Of a stretch of 31,174 nt of DNA, positions 13,482-20,532 are shown piece by piece. The stretch lies in the IMG/VR virus record IMGVR_UViG_3300005613_000277, positions 1-31,174 of that record. One strand, 5' to 3'. How positions within the stretch are numbered: position 1 is the stretch's first letter; every line of letters starts with the position of its first letter. A program made the translations under genes and the position numbers. The notes under the pieces were generated by a model. The model made no database searches, was not told the DNA's origin, and worked only from the letters and a program-made list of their open reading frames with translations. Source of the stretch: a virus.

Positions 13482-13638
13482 TGCAAGAAGGCCGAAGGCT
13501 TAGATAGTCCCCGTGGACACCATCACAGACCGATTGGATATAGATTGCTTCTTCGTGCAGCGCGTCTTGGTAGTCGGTCTCGGACACGCAAGAGATCAAA
13601 ACAACCAGCAAAAGGGCGAGTGGGTAACGTAGTTTCAT
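13471..13638 (-). CDS. Small lipoprotein
   Basis: A 55-residue protein. The start at 13638 follows AAGGG at a good distance; an in-frame start at 13689 would put 17 charged residues ahead of the signal and lacks a ribosome site. Residues 1-16 form a signal peptide (MKLRYPLALLLVVLIS) and the lipobox is Leu14-Ile15-Ser16-Cys17. The mature protein is 39 residues with two more cysteines (38 and 52). Expression from an early-type promoter and distance from the lysis genes make a receptor-blocking or superinfection-exclusion lipoprotein, as in phage T5 Llp, more likely than an outer-membrane spanin. Both remain possible. Confidence 0.7.
   Translation of the reverse strand: MKLRYPLALLLVVLISCVSETDYQDALHEEAIYIQSVCDGVHGDYLSLRPSCNAR
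13474..13488 (-). promoter_or_regulatory. Inverted repeat enclosing the mom-like start codon
   Basis: The 15 bases read TCTTGCA-A-TGCAAGA on the minus strand, a perfect palindrome with a single central base, the A of the ATG. In mRNA this can fold as six pairs with an AAU loop, hiding the start codon. The upstream lipoprotein stop codon (13471-13473) lies just past it, so ribosomes finishing that gene would melt the hairpin. Mu mom is similarly locked by a stem-loop and opened by Com. Confidence 0.6.
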
Positions 13639-13654
13639 GTGATCCCTTGGCCGC

Positions 13655-13876
13655 TTACGCGGCTTCTCCTTCAACGTGAATGAAGTCATCCATCAAGAAT
13701 TCTTTGACGCCTTTCATGCAATCCAGATAGGTGTGCGTGAAGCGTACAAAGACGGTCTCATCAGCATCGCTATCGCGGAACACTACGCGGTAGTTGTACT
13801 TGTCGTTGCCGTCCATGACCAAGGCTTCTAGGCCATCGGTCTCGTTGCGGTAAGTTGCGATCAGTTCGATTTTCAT
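13655..13876 (-). CDS. Small early protein, unknown function
   Basis: A 73-residue protein, first gene of the mom-like operon. The ATG at 13876 is preceded by AGGAG; an in-frame extension to 13942 would run through the promoter. The sequence is a mixed alpha/beta small domain (MKIELIATYRNETDGLEALV, then YNYRVVFRDSDADETVFVRF). No family recognised. Confidence 0.7.
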   Translation of the reverse strand: MKIELIATYRNETDGLEALVMDGNDKYNYRVVFRDSDADETVFVRFTHTYLDCMKGVKEFLMDDFIHVEGEAA

Positions 13877-13901
13877 GTCCGTTCTCCTGTTGTGTGAAGC
13901 C

Positions 13902-13930
13902 ATTAAAAAGGAATCTTTCATAGGAGTCAA
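13902..13930 (-). promoter_or_regulatory. Promoter of the mom-like operon (P2)
   Basis: On the minus strand: -35 TTGACT (13925-13930), 17-base spacer and -10 TTTAAT (13902-13907). It is followed by the leader at 13887-13902 that matches 15 of 16 bases of the leader of the other minus operon (10034-10049). It is closer to consensus than P1 and probably active early with it. Confidence 0.75.
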
Positions 13931-13946
13931 GGGGTATAACAAAAAA

Positions 13947-13965
13947 GTTAAATTAATTTCCGCAA
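13947..13965 (+). repeat. AT-rich box, copy 1 (before terminase operon)
   Basis: GTTAAATTAATTTCCGCAA. Copies 2 and 3 lie before the capsid gene (19507-19526 and 19652-19670). Copy 3 differs at three bases. All three lie in plus-strand upstream regions of late genes. Confidence 0.5.
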
Positions 13966-13977
13966 GTAATGTACAAT
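13948..13977 (+). promoter_or_regulatory. Candidate promoter for the terminase operon
   Basis: A -10-like TACAAT (13972-13977, 5 of 6) has only a poor -35 (TTAAAT, 13948-13953, 18-base spacer) that falls inside the AT-rich box. It lies 41 bases before the ATG at 14019 and diverges from P2. A phage-encoded activator acting on the box would explain the weak -35. Confidence 0.4.
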
Positions 13978-14018
13978 AGTTCTTGCTATCCGTTAATCAA
14001 TTTGGTATTTGGCGACAC

Positions 14019-14192
14019 ATGGCAGATCATCGACACAAGATCCCCAAGAAGGATCAAGCAAAACACTTCCCGAATTGGGATCACGGCGGTAAGGGTGACA
14101 GACCTAGAATCGCTGGACGACTGAACAACAACTCACCTAAATACCAAGACGGGTGGGAGAGAATATTCGGGGGTAAACGTGGCGAGGACTAG
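14019..14192 (+). CDS. Small basic protein before terminase
   Basis: A 57-residue protein beginning MADHRHKIPKKDQAKHFPNW and ending in a Gly/Arg/Lys-rich tail. The ATG at 14019 is chosen over a TTG at 13983, although no strong ribosome site is visible. Similar short basic proteins precede small terminase genes in related phages. It overlaps the terminase small subunit start by 14 bases. Function unknown, perhaps DNA packaging. Confidence 0.6.
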   Translation: MADHRHKIPKKDQAKHFPNWDHGGKGDRPRIAGRLNNNSPKYQDGWERIFGGKRGED

Positions 14193-14460
14193 AGCACAAG
14201 AGAACCGCGCTATACGCCAAGAGGCACTCAGAGAGCAGCTAGCGGGGCAGGGTCATGTCCAGCATGTAGTTGATATAACAGAGAAACTTTGCAATCTGGA
14301 TGACGACTTAGACCAACTAGCAGTTACTAGACTGAAGGCTGCTGCTGATATCAAGATGAAACTCATTGGTAAGTACATTGGGGATGTTAAAGCAGTAGAG
14401 ATAACAGGAGAGGGTGGGGAATCCTTAACGATCAACGTGCAGTCTTTCAAAGATGCCTAG
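14179..14460 (+). CDS. terS: Terminase small subunit
   Basis: A 93-residue protein starting at a GTG with a G-rich site (CGGGGG) upstream. The helical N terminus is followed by QGHVQHVVDITEKLCNLDDD and then RLKAAADIKMKLIGKYIGDV, with the ending KAVEITGEGGESLTINVQ. This is the pattern of small terminases in aquatic podoviruses, which bind phage DNA and load the large subunit. It overlaps terL by eight bases. Confidence 0.8.
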   Translation: MARTRAQENRAIRQEALREQLAGQGHVQHVVDITEKLCNLDDDLDQLAVTRLKAAADIKMKLIGKYIGDVKAVEITGEGGESLTINVQSFKDA

Positions 14461-15790
14461 TATCTCTATCCCGAATGAGTGGGCACCGCGTCCGCATCAG
14501 ATAGGACTGTTTAAAGCCTACGACGCAGGCACCAAGCGGTTCTGTGTGGTGTGGCATAGACGCGCAGGCAAGGACTCAACGGTACTGAACCTATCGGCTA
14601 AGGCAATGCTAGAGCGGGTGGGCACATACTGGCATCTATTCCCCTATCAAACCCAAGCACGCAAGGCGATATGGAACGGCATCGACTCCAAGGGCAGGAA
14701 GATACTAGATCAGGTATTCCCGCAGGAGATACGCAAGCGCACTAGCTCACAGGAAATGCTGATCGAACTGGTAAACGGCAGCACATGGCAGTTAGCAGGC
14801 TCAGACAACTACGACTCTTTGGTGGGTAGTAACCCGGTGGGCGTGGTGTTCAGTGAGTGGAGCTTGTGCGATCCGAACGCATGGGCGTACATCAGGCCGA
14901 TACTTGCAGAGAACGATGGGTGGGCTTCATTCATCTACACGCCACGGGGCAAGAACCACGGCTACTCGCTATACAACATGGCACGCAAGTCTGACGATTG
15001 GTACTGCGAGAACCTGACGGTAAACGATACCAAGAGAGAGGACGGATCGCCGGTCATCACACACGAGATCATCGACCAAGAACGTGCGGAAGGCATGGAG
15101 GAAGCACTCATACAGCAGGAGTTCTATGGCTCCTTTGAGTCACAGATAGCAGGCGCGTACTACGCAGACCAGATAAGCGCAGCCAAGGATCAAGGGCGCA
15201 TCGGTAGACTACCTATTGAACCCTCGCTCCCTGTTCACACTGCTTGGGATTTGGGCATAGCGGATGCTATGAGTATTTGGCTGTTCCAATCGGTAGGCAA
15301 AGAGATCCGGCTGGTCCACTACTACGAGGCTACGGGCAAGGGCATGGAGCATTACATCCAGTATCTGAACCAGTGGGCAAATACCAATGGGGTGATGCTA
15401 GGTACACATCTAGCGCCACACGATATCGAGGTGAGAGAGCTTACATCTGGACGATCACGCAAGGATGTGGCTAGGCAGATGGGTATAGCGTTTCGCACTG
15501 TGCAACGCCCACGAGTAAAGGCAGAGGGCATACAGGCTGTGAGGCGCATGTTCCCGAGGTTCTGGATAGACGACGAGAGAGCGGAGCAGGGCTACAACTG
15601 TGTCGCATCATATCGACGTGAATGGGATGAGAAGGCTGGTCGGTTCAGGGATAACCCGGTACACGACTGGGCATCACACGGAGCCGATGCGCTGCAAACC
15701 CTCGCCCTCGGGTGGAGAGAGAGTCTGTCACCGGCACACATGCAGAGAGCACCACAGACAGCCAAGGTAAACTTCAATGTCTTCGGGTGA
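14453..15790 (+). CDS. terL: Terminase large subunit
   Basis: A 445-residue packaging motor and nuclease. The Walker A is HRRAGKDS (35-42) and the Walker B VGVVFSEW (129-136) with catalytic Glu135. The RNase H-like nuclease shows WDLGIAD (Asp266), PHD (Asp324) and the C-terminal HDWASHGADA (Asp405, Asp412). Length and motif spacing fit a complete enzyme. It pumps DNA into the prohead through the portal encoded at 16590. The ATG overlaps terS and the stop region overlaps the next gene by 14 bases. Confidence 0.95.
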   Translation: MPSISIPNEWAPRPHQIGLFKAYDAGTKRFCVVWHRRAGKDSTVLNLSAKAMLERVGTYWHLFPYQTQARKAIWNGIDSKGRKILDQVFPQEIRKRTSSQEMLIELVNGSTWQLAGSDNYDSLVGSNPVGVVFSEWSLCDPNAWAYIRPILAENDGWASFIYTPRGKNHGYSLYNMARKSDDWYCENLTVNDTKREDGSPVITHEIIDQERAEGMEEALIQQEFYGSFESQIAGAYYADQISAAKDQGRIGRLPIEPSLPVHTAWDLGIADAMSIWLFQSVGKEIRLVHYYEATGKGMEHYIQYLNQWANTNGVMLGTHLAPHDIEVRELTSGRSRKDVARQMGIAFRTVQRPRVKAEGIQAVRRMFPRFWIDDERAEQGYNCVASYRREWDEKAGRFRDNPVHDWASHGADALQTLALGWRESLSPAHMQRAPQTAKVNFNVFG

Positions 15791-16121
15791 ATACTTCTAT
15801 GCGGTGTTCACGCCTAGCCGAGATCATTGGTGGTGTAGGTTTCTGCACCCTGACTATCAGCACTGCTATCTAATCAAGGCGGAAGCGGGGCGATGGATTG
15901 TGTACGGCAAGACCACAGACGGGCTAGACCTGTTCACGATGGAGGAGTTTGATATATCCGTAGGCAATATGATCGTGGTCAAGGCTGAGGTAGAGGATGA
16001 TGGGCGAGGATTATTCATGCTCAACACTTGTGTGGGGCACACTAAACAGGCGTTAGGTATCTGGAATCCTTGGATACTCACGCCATACCAGCTATATAAA
16101 CACTTGACGAGGAATCAATGA
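15777..16121 (+). CDS. Terminase-linked protein with Cys/His motif, unknown function
   Basis: A 114-residue protein following terL in an overlap of 14 bases. It has an aromatic N terminus (YFYAVFTPSRDHWWCRFLHP), His29 in YQHCYLI, and Cys85 in NTCVGHTKQALGI, then TPYQLYKHL. His before Cys with an N-x-C nucleophile-like motif is the order seen in permuted papain-fold amidases. The family is common after terL in aquatic phages but I know of no tested function. The catalytic reading is inference. Confidence 0.75.
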   Translation: MSSGEYFYAVFTPSRDHWWCRFLHPDYQHCYLIKAEAGRWIVYGKTTDGLDLFTMEEFDISVGNMIVVKAEVEDDGRGLFMLNTCVGHTKQALGIWNPWILTPYQLYKHLTRNQ

Positions 16122-16279
16122 GCAAAGCACTTAAACGGGTGACAAGCAAAGTCGGGGCGCAAGCCAGATCAGACGCAATGGCGGCACAGCTAGCAGCCAA
16201 GAAGAAGCCAGAAGCGACGGGTGTAGCGCGGGGCGAGGCGACAACACAGCGCCAAAGACGATCAACATTACTTAAATAG
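16118..16279 (+). CDS. Small basic peptide
   Basis: A 53-residue peptide in an ATGA overlap with the upstream gene, ending in TAG at 16277-16279. It is Ala/Lys/Arg-rich (MSKALKRVTSKVGAQARSDA, later RRSTLLK) and probably disordered. Position between terL and portal is typical for short basic phage peptides. Function unknown. Confidence 0.7.
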   Translation: MSKALKRVTSKVGAQARSDAMAAQLAAKKKPEATGVARGEATTQRQRRSTLLK

Positions 16280-16287
16280 GAGGCATC

Positions 16288-16593
16288 ATGAGAAAGCCAA
16301 AGAAGCCAGAACCAACAGCAAGAGAAGTAGCGGTTACTGCAAGACAGGAACGCGCACTGGACGAGGAAATCGAAGAGCAAGAGCAACGATTACGAGCACA
16401 GCGTAGAGGCCAGCTAGGCACTCGATCACTGTTAGCTGGTGCTCCAGCAAGCAGAGCGGGGGCTGCGTCTGGTATGGGCCGTGGTAGACCTGCTGGTAGG
16501 GGCTTTATGGGCCGTGGTACTAGATCTAGCATTGTCGGTGCTGGTGCTGGTCAGATGGGCGGCATCCAGATTGCAGGGCCGGGTGCAGTATGA
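16288..16593 (+). CDS. Disordered GRG-rich head-region protein
   Basis: A 101-residue protein with an excellent ribosome site (AGGAGG, 16277-16282). The N-terminal half is a charged helix (ERALDEEIEEQEQRLRAQRR). The second half is low-complexity with MGRGRPAG, RGFMGRGT and VGAGAGQMGG. Proteins of this design precede portals in aquatic podoviruses. A minor head or assembly role is likely but unproven. It overlaps the portal start by four bases. Confidence 0.75.
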   Translation: MRKPKKPEPTAREVAVTARQERALDEEIEEQEQRLRAQRRGQLGTRSLLAGAPASRAGAASGMGRGRPAGRGFMGRGTRSSIVGAGAGQMGGIQIAGPGAV

Positions 16594-18164
16594 AGTCGCC
16601 TAAATACCTTGGCTCAGTCAAGGACATGAAGCGCAGAGAGAAGCGAGCATTTGATACTGAAGGCATGTGGCACGACCAGATGTCTGATGTGTACGAATAC
16701 TTCCTGCCTCAGCGTAACCTGTTCGAGACAGAGAATACGGGGCAAAAGAAGATGGATCGCATATTCGATTCAACTTCTCTCACTGCTATTCAACAGGCTG
16801 CTAGTAAGTTGCAAGAGAACATCGCTCCGATACAGGCGCGATGGGCTTCCTTCCAACCCAGTAACGAGGTCTTAGAGATACTCGAACAGGGTGAGGTGGG
16901 TGTCACTGAGCAACAGATACGCGAGAATCTCGACAAGCAGGCGAACATAGTCTTTGACTACATCAACCGCAGTAACTTCGGTACTCAGTTCTACGAGGCT
17001 TCGCTGGATCTGCTGATTGGTACAGCTACGCTACGCATCGACGAGACCGATGACGACCTAAACCCCATCGTATTCCACTGCATACCGCAGAAGGGCATAG
17101 CGTTTGAGGAAGGGCCATTCGGTAACATCGAGACACACTGGCGTAGGTTCAACGTCAAGGCTCGATTGCTTGAGCGTATGTGGAAAGGCGTGGAAGTATC
17201 CGAGGCTGTACGGGCGCTGATTGATAACTCTCCCGACACTGACCTTGCGGTGAGTGAGGGCGTGGTATTCGAGCCTAAGTCCAAGCGGTACTACGGTTGC
17301 TTATGGGTGAATGGTGAGGATCGGTTCTCATGGATTGAGGATTTCGGTGAAACATCGCCTTGGGTCACTGGTCGATACACAAAGGTAGCCGGTGAGGTGC
17401 GTGGTCGTGGGCCTGCAATGCAGTGTCTTCCCGATGTGCGGAGCTTGAACAAGGCCAAAGAGTTTGTATTGCAGAAGGCTGCTATCGACTTGGCTGGTAT
17501 GTACACGGCAACCGATGATGGTGTGACCAATCCCTATAACCTGACCATCGCACCGGGCGTAGTCATTCCAGTGGGATCAAACAACACCAGCAACCCGTCG
17601 ATCATGCGTCTGGACACAGGCACCAATCTGGGACTAGCACAGTTCGAGATCACTGAACTGCAAAACTCCATCAAGCTGGCGCTGTTTAATGACCTGAGAG
17701 ACCCTGCCGGGCCTGTCCGTACAGCCACTGAGATAGCCATTGAAAGCAGAGAGCTAGCCAAGCGCATTGGTTCTGCCTTTGGACGGCTACAAACAGAGGT
17801 CTTGATACCCATTCTCAAGAGGGTGGTGTCTATCCTGATGCGTCGTGGTCTTATCATGCCGATTCAGCTAGACGGTAGAGACGTAGACGTTAAGTTCACA
17901 TCCCCTCTCGCTCGTGCTCAGGATGGTGAGGACTTGCTGTCACTCCAACAGGCGGTGCAGTTCGTTGCCAATAACGCTGGCCCTGATCTGATTGCTACGT
18001 CATTCAAGATTGAGGACTTCGGCAGCTACGTTGCTGAGAAAACCGGCATGGCGTCCGAGCTAGTCCGTAGTGATTCGGAGAAACAGCAGGCAATCCAAGC
18101 CGGAGCGCAGCAGGAAGCAGCCCAGATGGCTCCAGAAACGCCTCAATTGCAGGTTGTTGAATGA
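16590..18164 (+). CDS. Portal (head-tail connector), T7 gp8-like
   Basis: A 524-residue protein, close in size to T7 gp8 (536). It begins with a helical region (DMKRREKRAFDTEGMWHDQM) and YFLPQRN, and contains the connector-type segments FDSTSLTAIQQAASKLQ, GTATLRID and RTATEIAIESRELAKRIG (about 375-395), which are typical of the podovirus Head-tail_con family. A dodecamer of it forms the DNA channel and docks the terminase and tail. The C terminus is Gln/Ala-rich, as often seen. Followed with a four-base overlap by a Bbp19-like gene. Confidence 0.92.
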   Translation: MKSPKYLGSVKDMKRREKRAFDTEGMWHDQMSDVYEYFLPQRNLFETENTGQKKMDRIFDSTSLTAIQQAASKLQENIAPIQARWASFQPSNEVLEILEQGEVGVTEQQIRENLDKQANIVFDYINRSNFGTQFYEASLDLLIGTATLRIDETDDDLNPIVFHCIPQKGIAFEEGPFGNIETHWRRFNVKARLLERMWKGVEVSEAVRALIDNSPDTDLAVSEGVVFEPKSKRYYGCLWVNGEDRFSWIEDFGETSPWVTGRYTKVAGEVRGRGPAMQCLPDVRSLNKAKEFVLQKAAIDLAGMYTATDDGVTNPYNLTIAPGVVIPVGSNNTSNPSIMRLDTGTNLGLAQFEITELQNSIKLALFNDLRDPAGPVRTATEIAIESRELAKRIGSAFGRLQTEVLIPILKRVVSILMRRGLIMPIQLDGRDVDVKFTSPLARAQDGEDLLSLQQAVQFVANNAGPDLIATSFKIEDFGSYVAEKTGMASELVRSDSEKQQAIQAGAQQEAAQMAPETPQLQVVE

Positions 18165-18436
18165 GTTGGGAAAGCATAGAGGGTAGCAATGAGGACGCTC
18201 ACAAGGCTTCTGCGGAGGCCAGAGAGCGTTTCTCTGAATTATGCAAGGCATACAGCCGGTGTTTTGCTACCGAAGATGGGCAAAAGGTGGTGGAGGATCT
18301 GACACGGAAGTTTCTGCTGGATAACTCCACTGACCTTGGCGCGAAGAACGTGGAATACGAGGCCGCTTACCACAATGGGGAGGCGGGTGTAGTCCGTATG
18401 ATCGTTCACTACATGCAACAAGCGGAGAAAGTATGA
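18161..18436 (+). CDS. Bbp19-like small protein
   Basis: A 91-residue protein. The segment RCFATEDGQKVVEDLTRKFL and the end YHNGEAGVVRMIVHYMQQA match the F-x-T-x-x-G and (E/N)GxxxVVxxI pattern of Bbp19, a small protein encoded beside the portal in Bordetella phage BPP-1 and relatives. Its role in head assembly is not established. ATGA overlaps on both sides. Confidence 0.7.
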   Translation: MSWESIEGSNEDAHKASAEARERFSELCKAYSRCFATEDGQKVVEDLTRKFLLDNSTDLGAKNVEYEAAYHNGEAGVVRMIVHYMQQAEKV

Positions 18437-18765
18437 GCGAAGTGGAAGAGATGGAAGAGGTGAAGCCCAAGAAACGGGCAACCAAGAGCAAGGTCGAAGT
18501 GATTTGCTCTGAAACCGAGTACCTGAAGAAGATCAAGTTTGATATGGAGTGGCTGCAAAAGATCGGCACTCAGTACGGCATTGATCGGTTCGAGTACATA
18601 CACAAATTCAGGGCGTTTCGTTGCTGCAAGTCCGGTCAACACGTTGATTGGGTGGATGTAAACGATGTCGCGCTGTTAAACGGTGAGCGGAGACTGGTAC
18701 AGATCCTTCTCAAGCACCAACCTGTAAGCCCCAAGCGGGCGGTAATTAACTATCCTTGGAGATAA
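18433..18765 (+). CDS. Hypothetical head-region protein
   Basis: A 110-residue protein with an acidic, then basic N terminus (MSEVEEMEEVKPKKRATKSK) and a compact domain of about 85 residues containing FDMEWLQKIGTQYGIDRFEY and FRAFRCCKSGQHVDW. No family recognised. Its place between Bbp19-like and scaffold genes suggests a head role. Confidence 0.75.
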   Translation: MSEVEEMEEVKPKKRATKSKVEVICSETEYLKKIKFDMEWLQKIGTQYGIDRFEYIHKFRAFRCCKSGQHVDWVDVNDVALLNGERRLVQILLKHQPVSPKRAVINYPWR

Positions 18766-18767
18766 GA

Positions 18768-19511
18768 ATGTCAGAGGCCGTTGAAAACGACACCCTTGAA
18801 AGCAATGAACCCGCGTCCCTTATGGATGCAGCAGAACCCACACTCTCTGAAGGTGAGTACTTCTTAACGGAGGGAATCAAGGGTACTGGTGACACACCTG
18901 AGTGGTACAAGGCGGAGAAGTACAAGTCCGTGGCTGACCAAGCCAAGGCATACACAGAATTAGAAAAGAAGTTCGGCGGCTTTACCGGCGCTCCTAAAGA
19001 TGGCTACGCCATACCAGAGGGAGTGGAGCAAGGTGACGAGCTAATGGACGCGCTCAAAGGTTTTGCCGAGAAAACCAACATGAATCAGGACTCGTTCAAC
19101 GAGGCTTGGGATCTGTTGGTCGCTCAAAGCGATGCGGTTGAGGAAGTATCTGCCGAGATGGAGATGCAGCGTCTAGGTGATAACGCACAGGAGCGGGTAA
19201 AGACTGTTGAGCAGTTCATGAAGAACAATCTCGACAATGATACCTACGAGAAGGTGCGCTATGCGGTTAACAGTGCGGAGTCTATCGAACTGGTAGAGGC
19301 GCTGATTGGTGCCACGGCTCCAGCCAAGCTACCTATCGACGGACACATCGAACCCGGTGGCCTGACATGGGGCGACATTGAGGCTGAGATGTTCAAGAAA
19401 GACGATAATGGCAACCTGCTCAGATCGGTTGATCGTAACCATGAGGCAAAAATTCAGCGAATGATGAAGGAATTTGGTGGAGATAAACCATATATCCAGA
19501 CATTCGGTTAA
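18768..19511 (+). CDS. Scaffolding protein, T7 gp9-like
   Basis: A 247-residue acidic protein. The ATG at 18768 follows GGAG (18758-18761); a TTG at 18756 in frame is not needed. The segment WYKAEKYKSVADQAKAYTEL (about 47-66) followed by EKKFGGFTGAPKDGY is the recurring motif of podovirus scaffolding proteins. The middle is helical and the C terminus (HEAKIQRMMKEFGG) is a basic helix of the kind that contacts the coat. It directly precedes the capsid gene, as in T7. Confidence 0.85.
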   Translation: MSEAVENDTLESNEPASLMDAAEPTLSEGEYFLTEGIKGTGDTPEWYKAEKYKSVADQAKAYTELEKKFGGFTGAPKDGYAIPEGVEQGDELMDALKGFAEKTNMNQDSFNEAWDLLVAQSDAVEEVSAEMEMQRLGDNAQERVKTVEQFMKNNLDNDTYEKVRYAVNSAESIELVEALIGATAPAKLPIDGHIEPGGLTWGDIEAEMFKKDDNGNLLRSVDRNHEAKIQRMMKEFGGDKPYIQTFG

Positions 19512-19526
19512 ATTTATTGTTGACAA
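19507..19526 (+). repeat. AT-rich box, copy 2 (before capsid gene)
   Basis: GTTAAATTTATTGTTGACAA, containing the -35 of the capsid promoter. It differs from copy 3 (19652-19670) by one substitution and one extra G. It begins in the last codons of the scaffold gene. Confidence 0.5.
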
Positions 19527-19546
19527 ACCTGTATTTGTGGTATCTT
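19520..19546 (+). promoter_or_regulatory. Promoter of the capsid gene
   Basis: A perfect -35 TTGACA (19520-19525) and TATCTT (19541-19546) with a 15-base spacer. The short spacer is offset by an extended -10 (TGG before TATCTT). It lies 141 bases before the capsid start and would give extra transcription of the most abundant virion protein, using host sigma-70-type polymerase. Confidence 0.55.
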
Positions 19547-19550
19547 AGCA

Positions 19551-19650
19551 AGGTCGGATACCCCATTTGGGCCTGACAGATTTGGGTTAAGGACTGACCG
19601 ATCTGTCGGGTACTCAGTTTAAGACCTTAGAGTGAGAGGCAATCACGCCT
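19551..19650 (+). promoter_or_regulatory. Structured leader of the capsid mRNA
   Basis: Arms CCTGACAGAT (19572-19581) and ATCTGTCGGG (19601-19610) make a 10-pair stem. TACCC (about 19559-19563) can pair with GGGTA (19608-19612), competing for the same GGG, and GGTC (19552-19555) can pair with GACC near 19623. A further GAGGC-6-GCCTC hairpin sits at about 19636-19651. The leader may stabilise the capsid mRNA or act in regulation. Confidence 0.5.
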
Positions 19651-19651
19651 C

Positions 19652-19670
19652 GTTAAATTAATTTTGACAA
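19652..19670 (+). repeat. AT-rich box, copy 3 (before capsid gene)
   Basis: GTTAAATTAATTTTGACAA. The first 13 bases are identical to copy 1 at 13947. No -10 follows at a suitable distance, so this copy is not a promoter by itself. It lies five bases before GAGGA, the ribosome site of the capsid gene. Confidence 0.5.
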
Positions 19671-19686
19671 CTTTGAGGACTTAGTA

Positions 19687-20520
19687 ATGTCAAAGAATCT
19701 ATCTGCTGTTGCAGTAACCGAGTTTGACAGTATGGTCAAACATGCCTATCAGGGCATGGGCTTGCTGAAGAACGCGGTAACTCTGCGTAATAATGTTGTA
19801 GGCGATACCTACAAGTTCCGTCGTATGGGCAAAGGTCTTGCCAACCAGAAGTCTACTTCTGATCTGGTAACTCCAATGGACGTTGGTCATGAGTTCAAGA
19901 CTGCCACATTGGCAAACTGGAACGCTCCTGAGTACACGGACATCTTTGATGCCGCCGAGGTTAACTTCGATGAGAAGCAAGAGCTTGCTTCCACCATCGC
20001 TGGTGCCTTGGGTCGTCGTTGTGACCAATTGGTTATCGACGCTATGGACGGCTCAACCCCTCTCACCACTGCTGTTCCTGCTGGCGGTACTAACCTGTCA
20101 ATGGAGAAGGTTATCTCCGCACAAGTAGAGCTGCGCGATCAAGGCGTACCGAACACTGAGTTGTTCGCTGCCATTGAAGCTGGTGGTCTGGGCGGTTTGT
20201 TGAATGATGAGAAAGCTACTTCTGGCGACTACCAAGCTATCAAGGCTTTGGTTGCTGGTGAAGTTAACACTCTTGTGGGCTTCCAGTTCATCATCATCGA
20301 AACTCGCACCGAGGGTGGATTGACCGAAGCGGCTAACGTCGTTGACTCATGGTTCTTCCAGCGTCCTGCTGTTGGCCTAGCCATCGGCATCGATATGAAG
20401 ACCGAAGTTAACTGGATCGCTGAACGTACTGCTTGGTTGACCAACGGTATGCTGAAAGCTGGCTCTGTCGTTCGCGACGAGGGTGGTCTAGTTAAAGTTC
20501 AATACGACAAGACCGCATAA
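19687..20520 (+). CDS. Major capsid protein
   Basis: A 277-residue coat protein with pattern EFDSMVKHAYQGMGLLKNAV at the N terminus, YKFRRMGKG, then the EYTDIFDAAEVNFDEKQELA and GRRCDQLVIDAM segments, matching my memory of the Phage_capsid_2-type family (an HK97-fold coat found in podoviruses). The Shine-Dalgarno is GAGGA at 19675-19679. It has its own promoter and leader, and a terminator after the next gene raises its dose relative to tail genes. Confidence 0.85.
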   Translation: MSKNLSAVAVTEFDSMVKHAYQGMGLLKNAVTLRNNVVGDTYKFRRMGKGLANQKSTSDLVTPMDVGHEFKTATLANWNAPEYTDIFDAAEVNFDEKQELASTIAGALGRRCDQLVIDAMDGSTPLTTAVPAGGTNLSMEKVISAQVELRDQGVPNTELFAAIEAGGLGGLLNDEKATSGDYQAIKALVAGEVNTLVGFQFIIIETRTEGGLTEAANVVDSWFFQRPAVGLAIGIDMKTEVNWIAERTAWLTNGMLKAGSVVRDEGGLVKVQYDKTA

Positions 20521-20532
20521 GGAGGATCTCTC

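Noticed and set aside
13236-13679. Plus-strand frame of 147 residues
   Set aside because: It lies antisense to the mom-like and lipoprotein genes, which have clear family motifs and coupling; the plus-strand product looks like a frame shadow.
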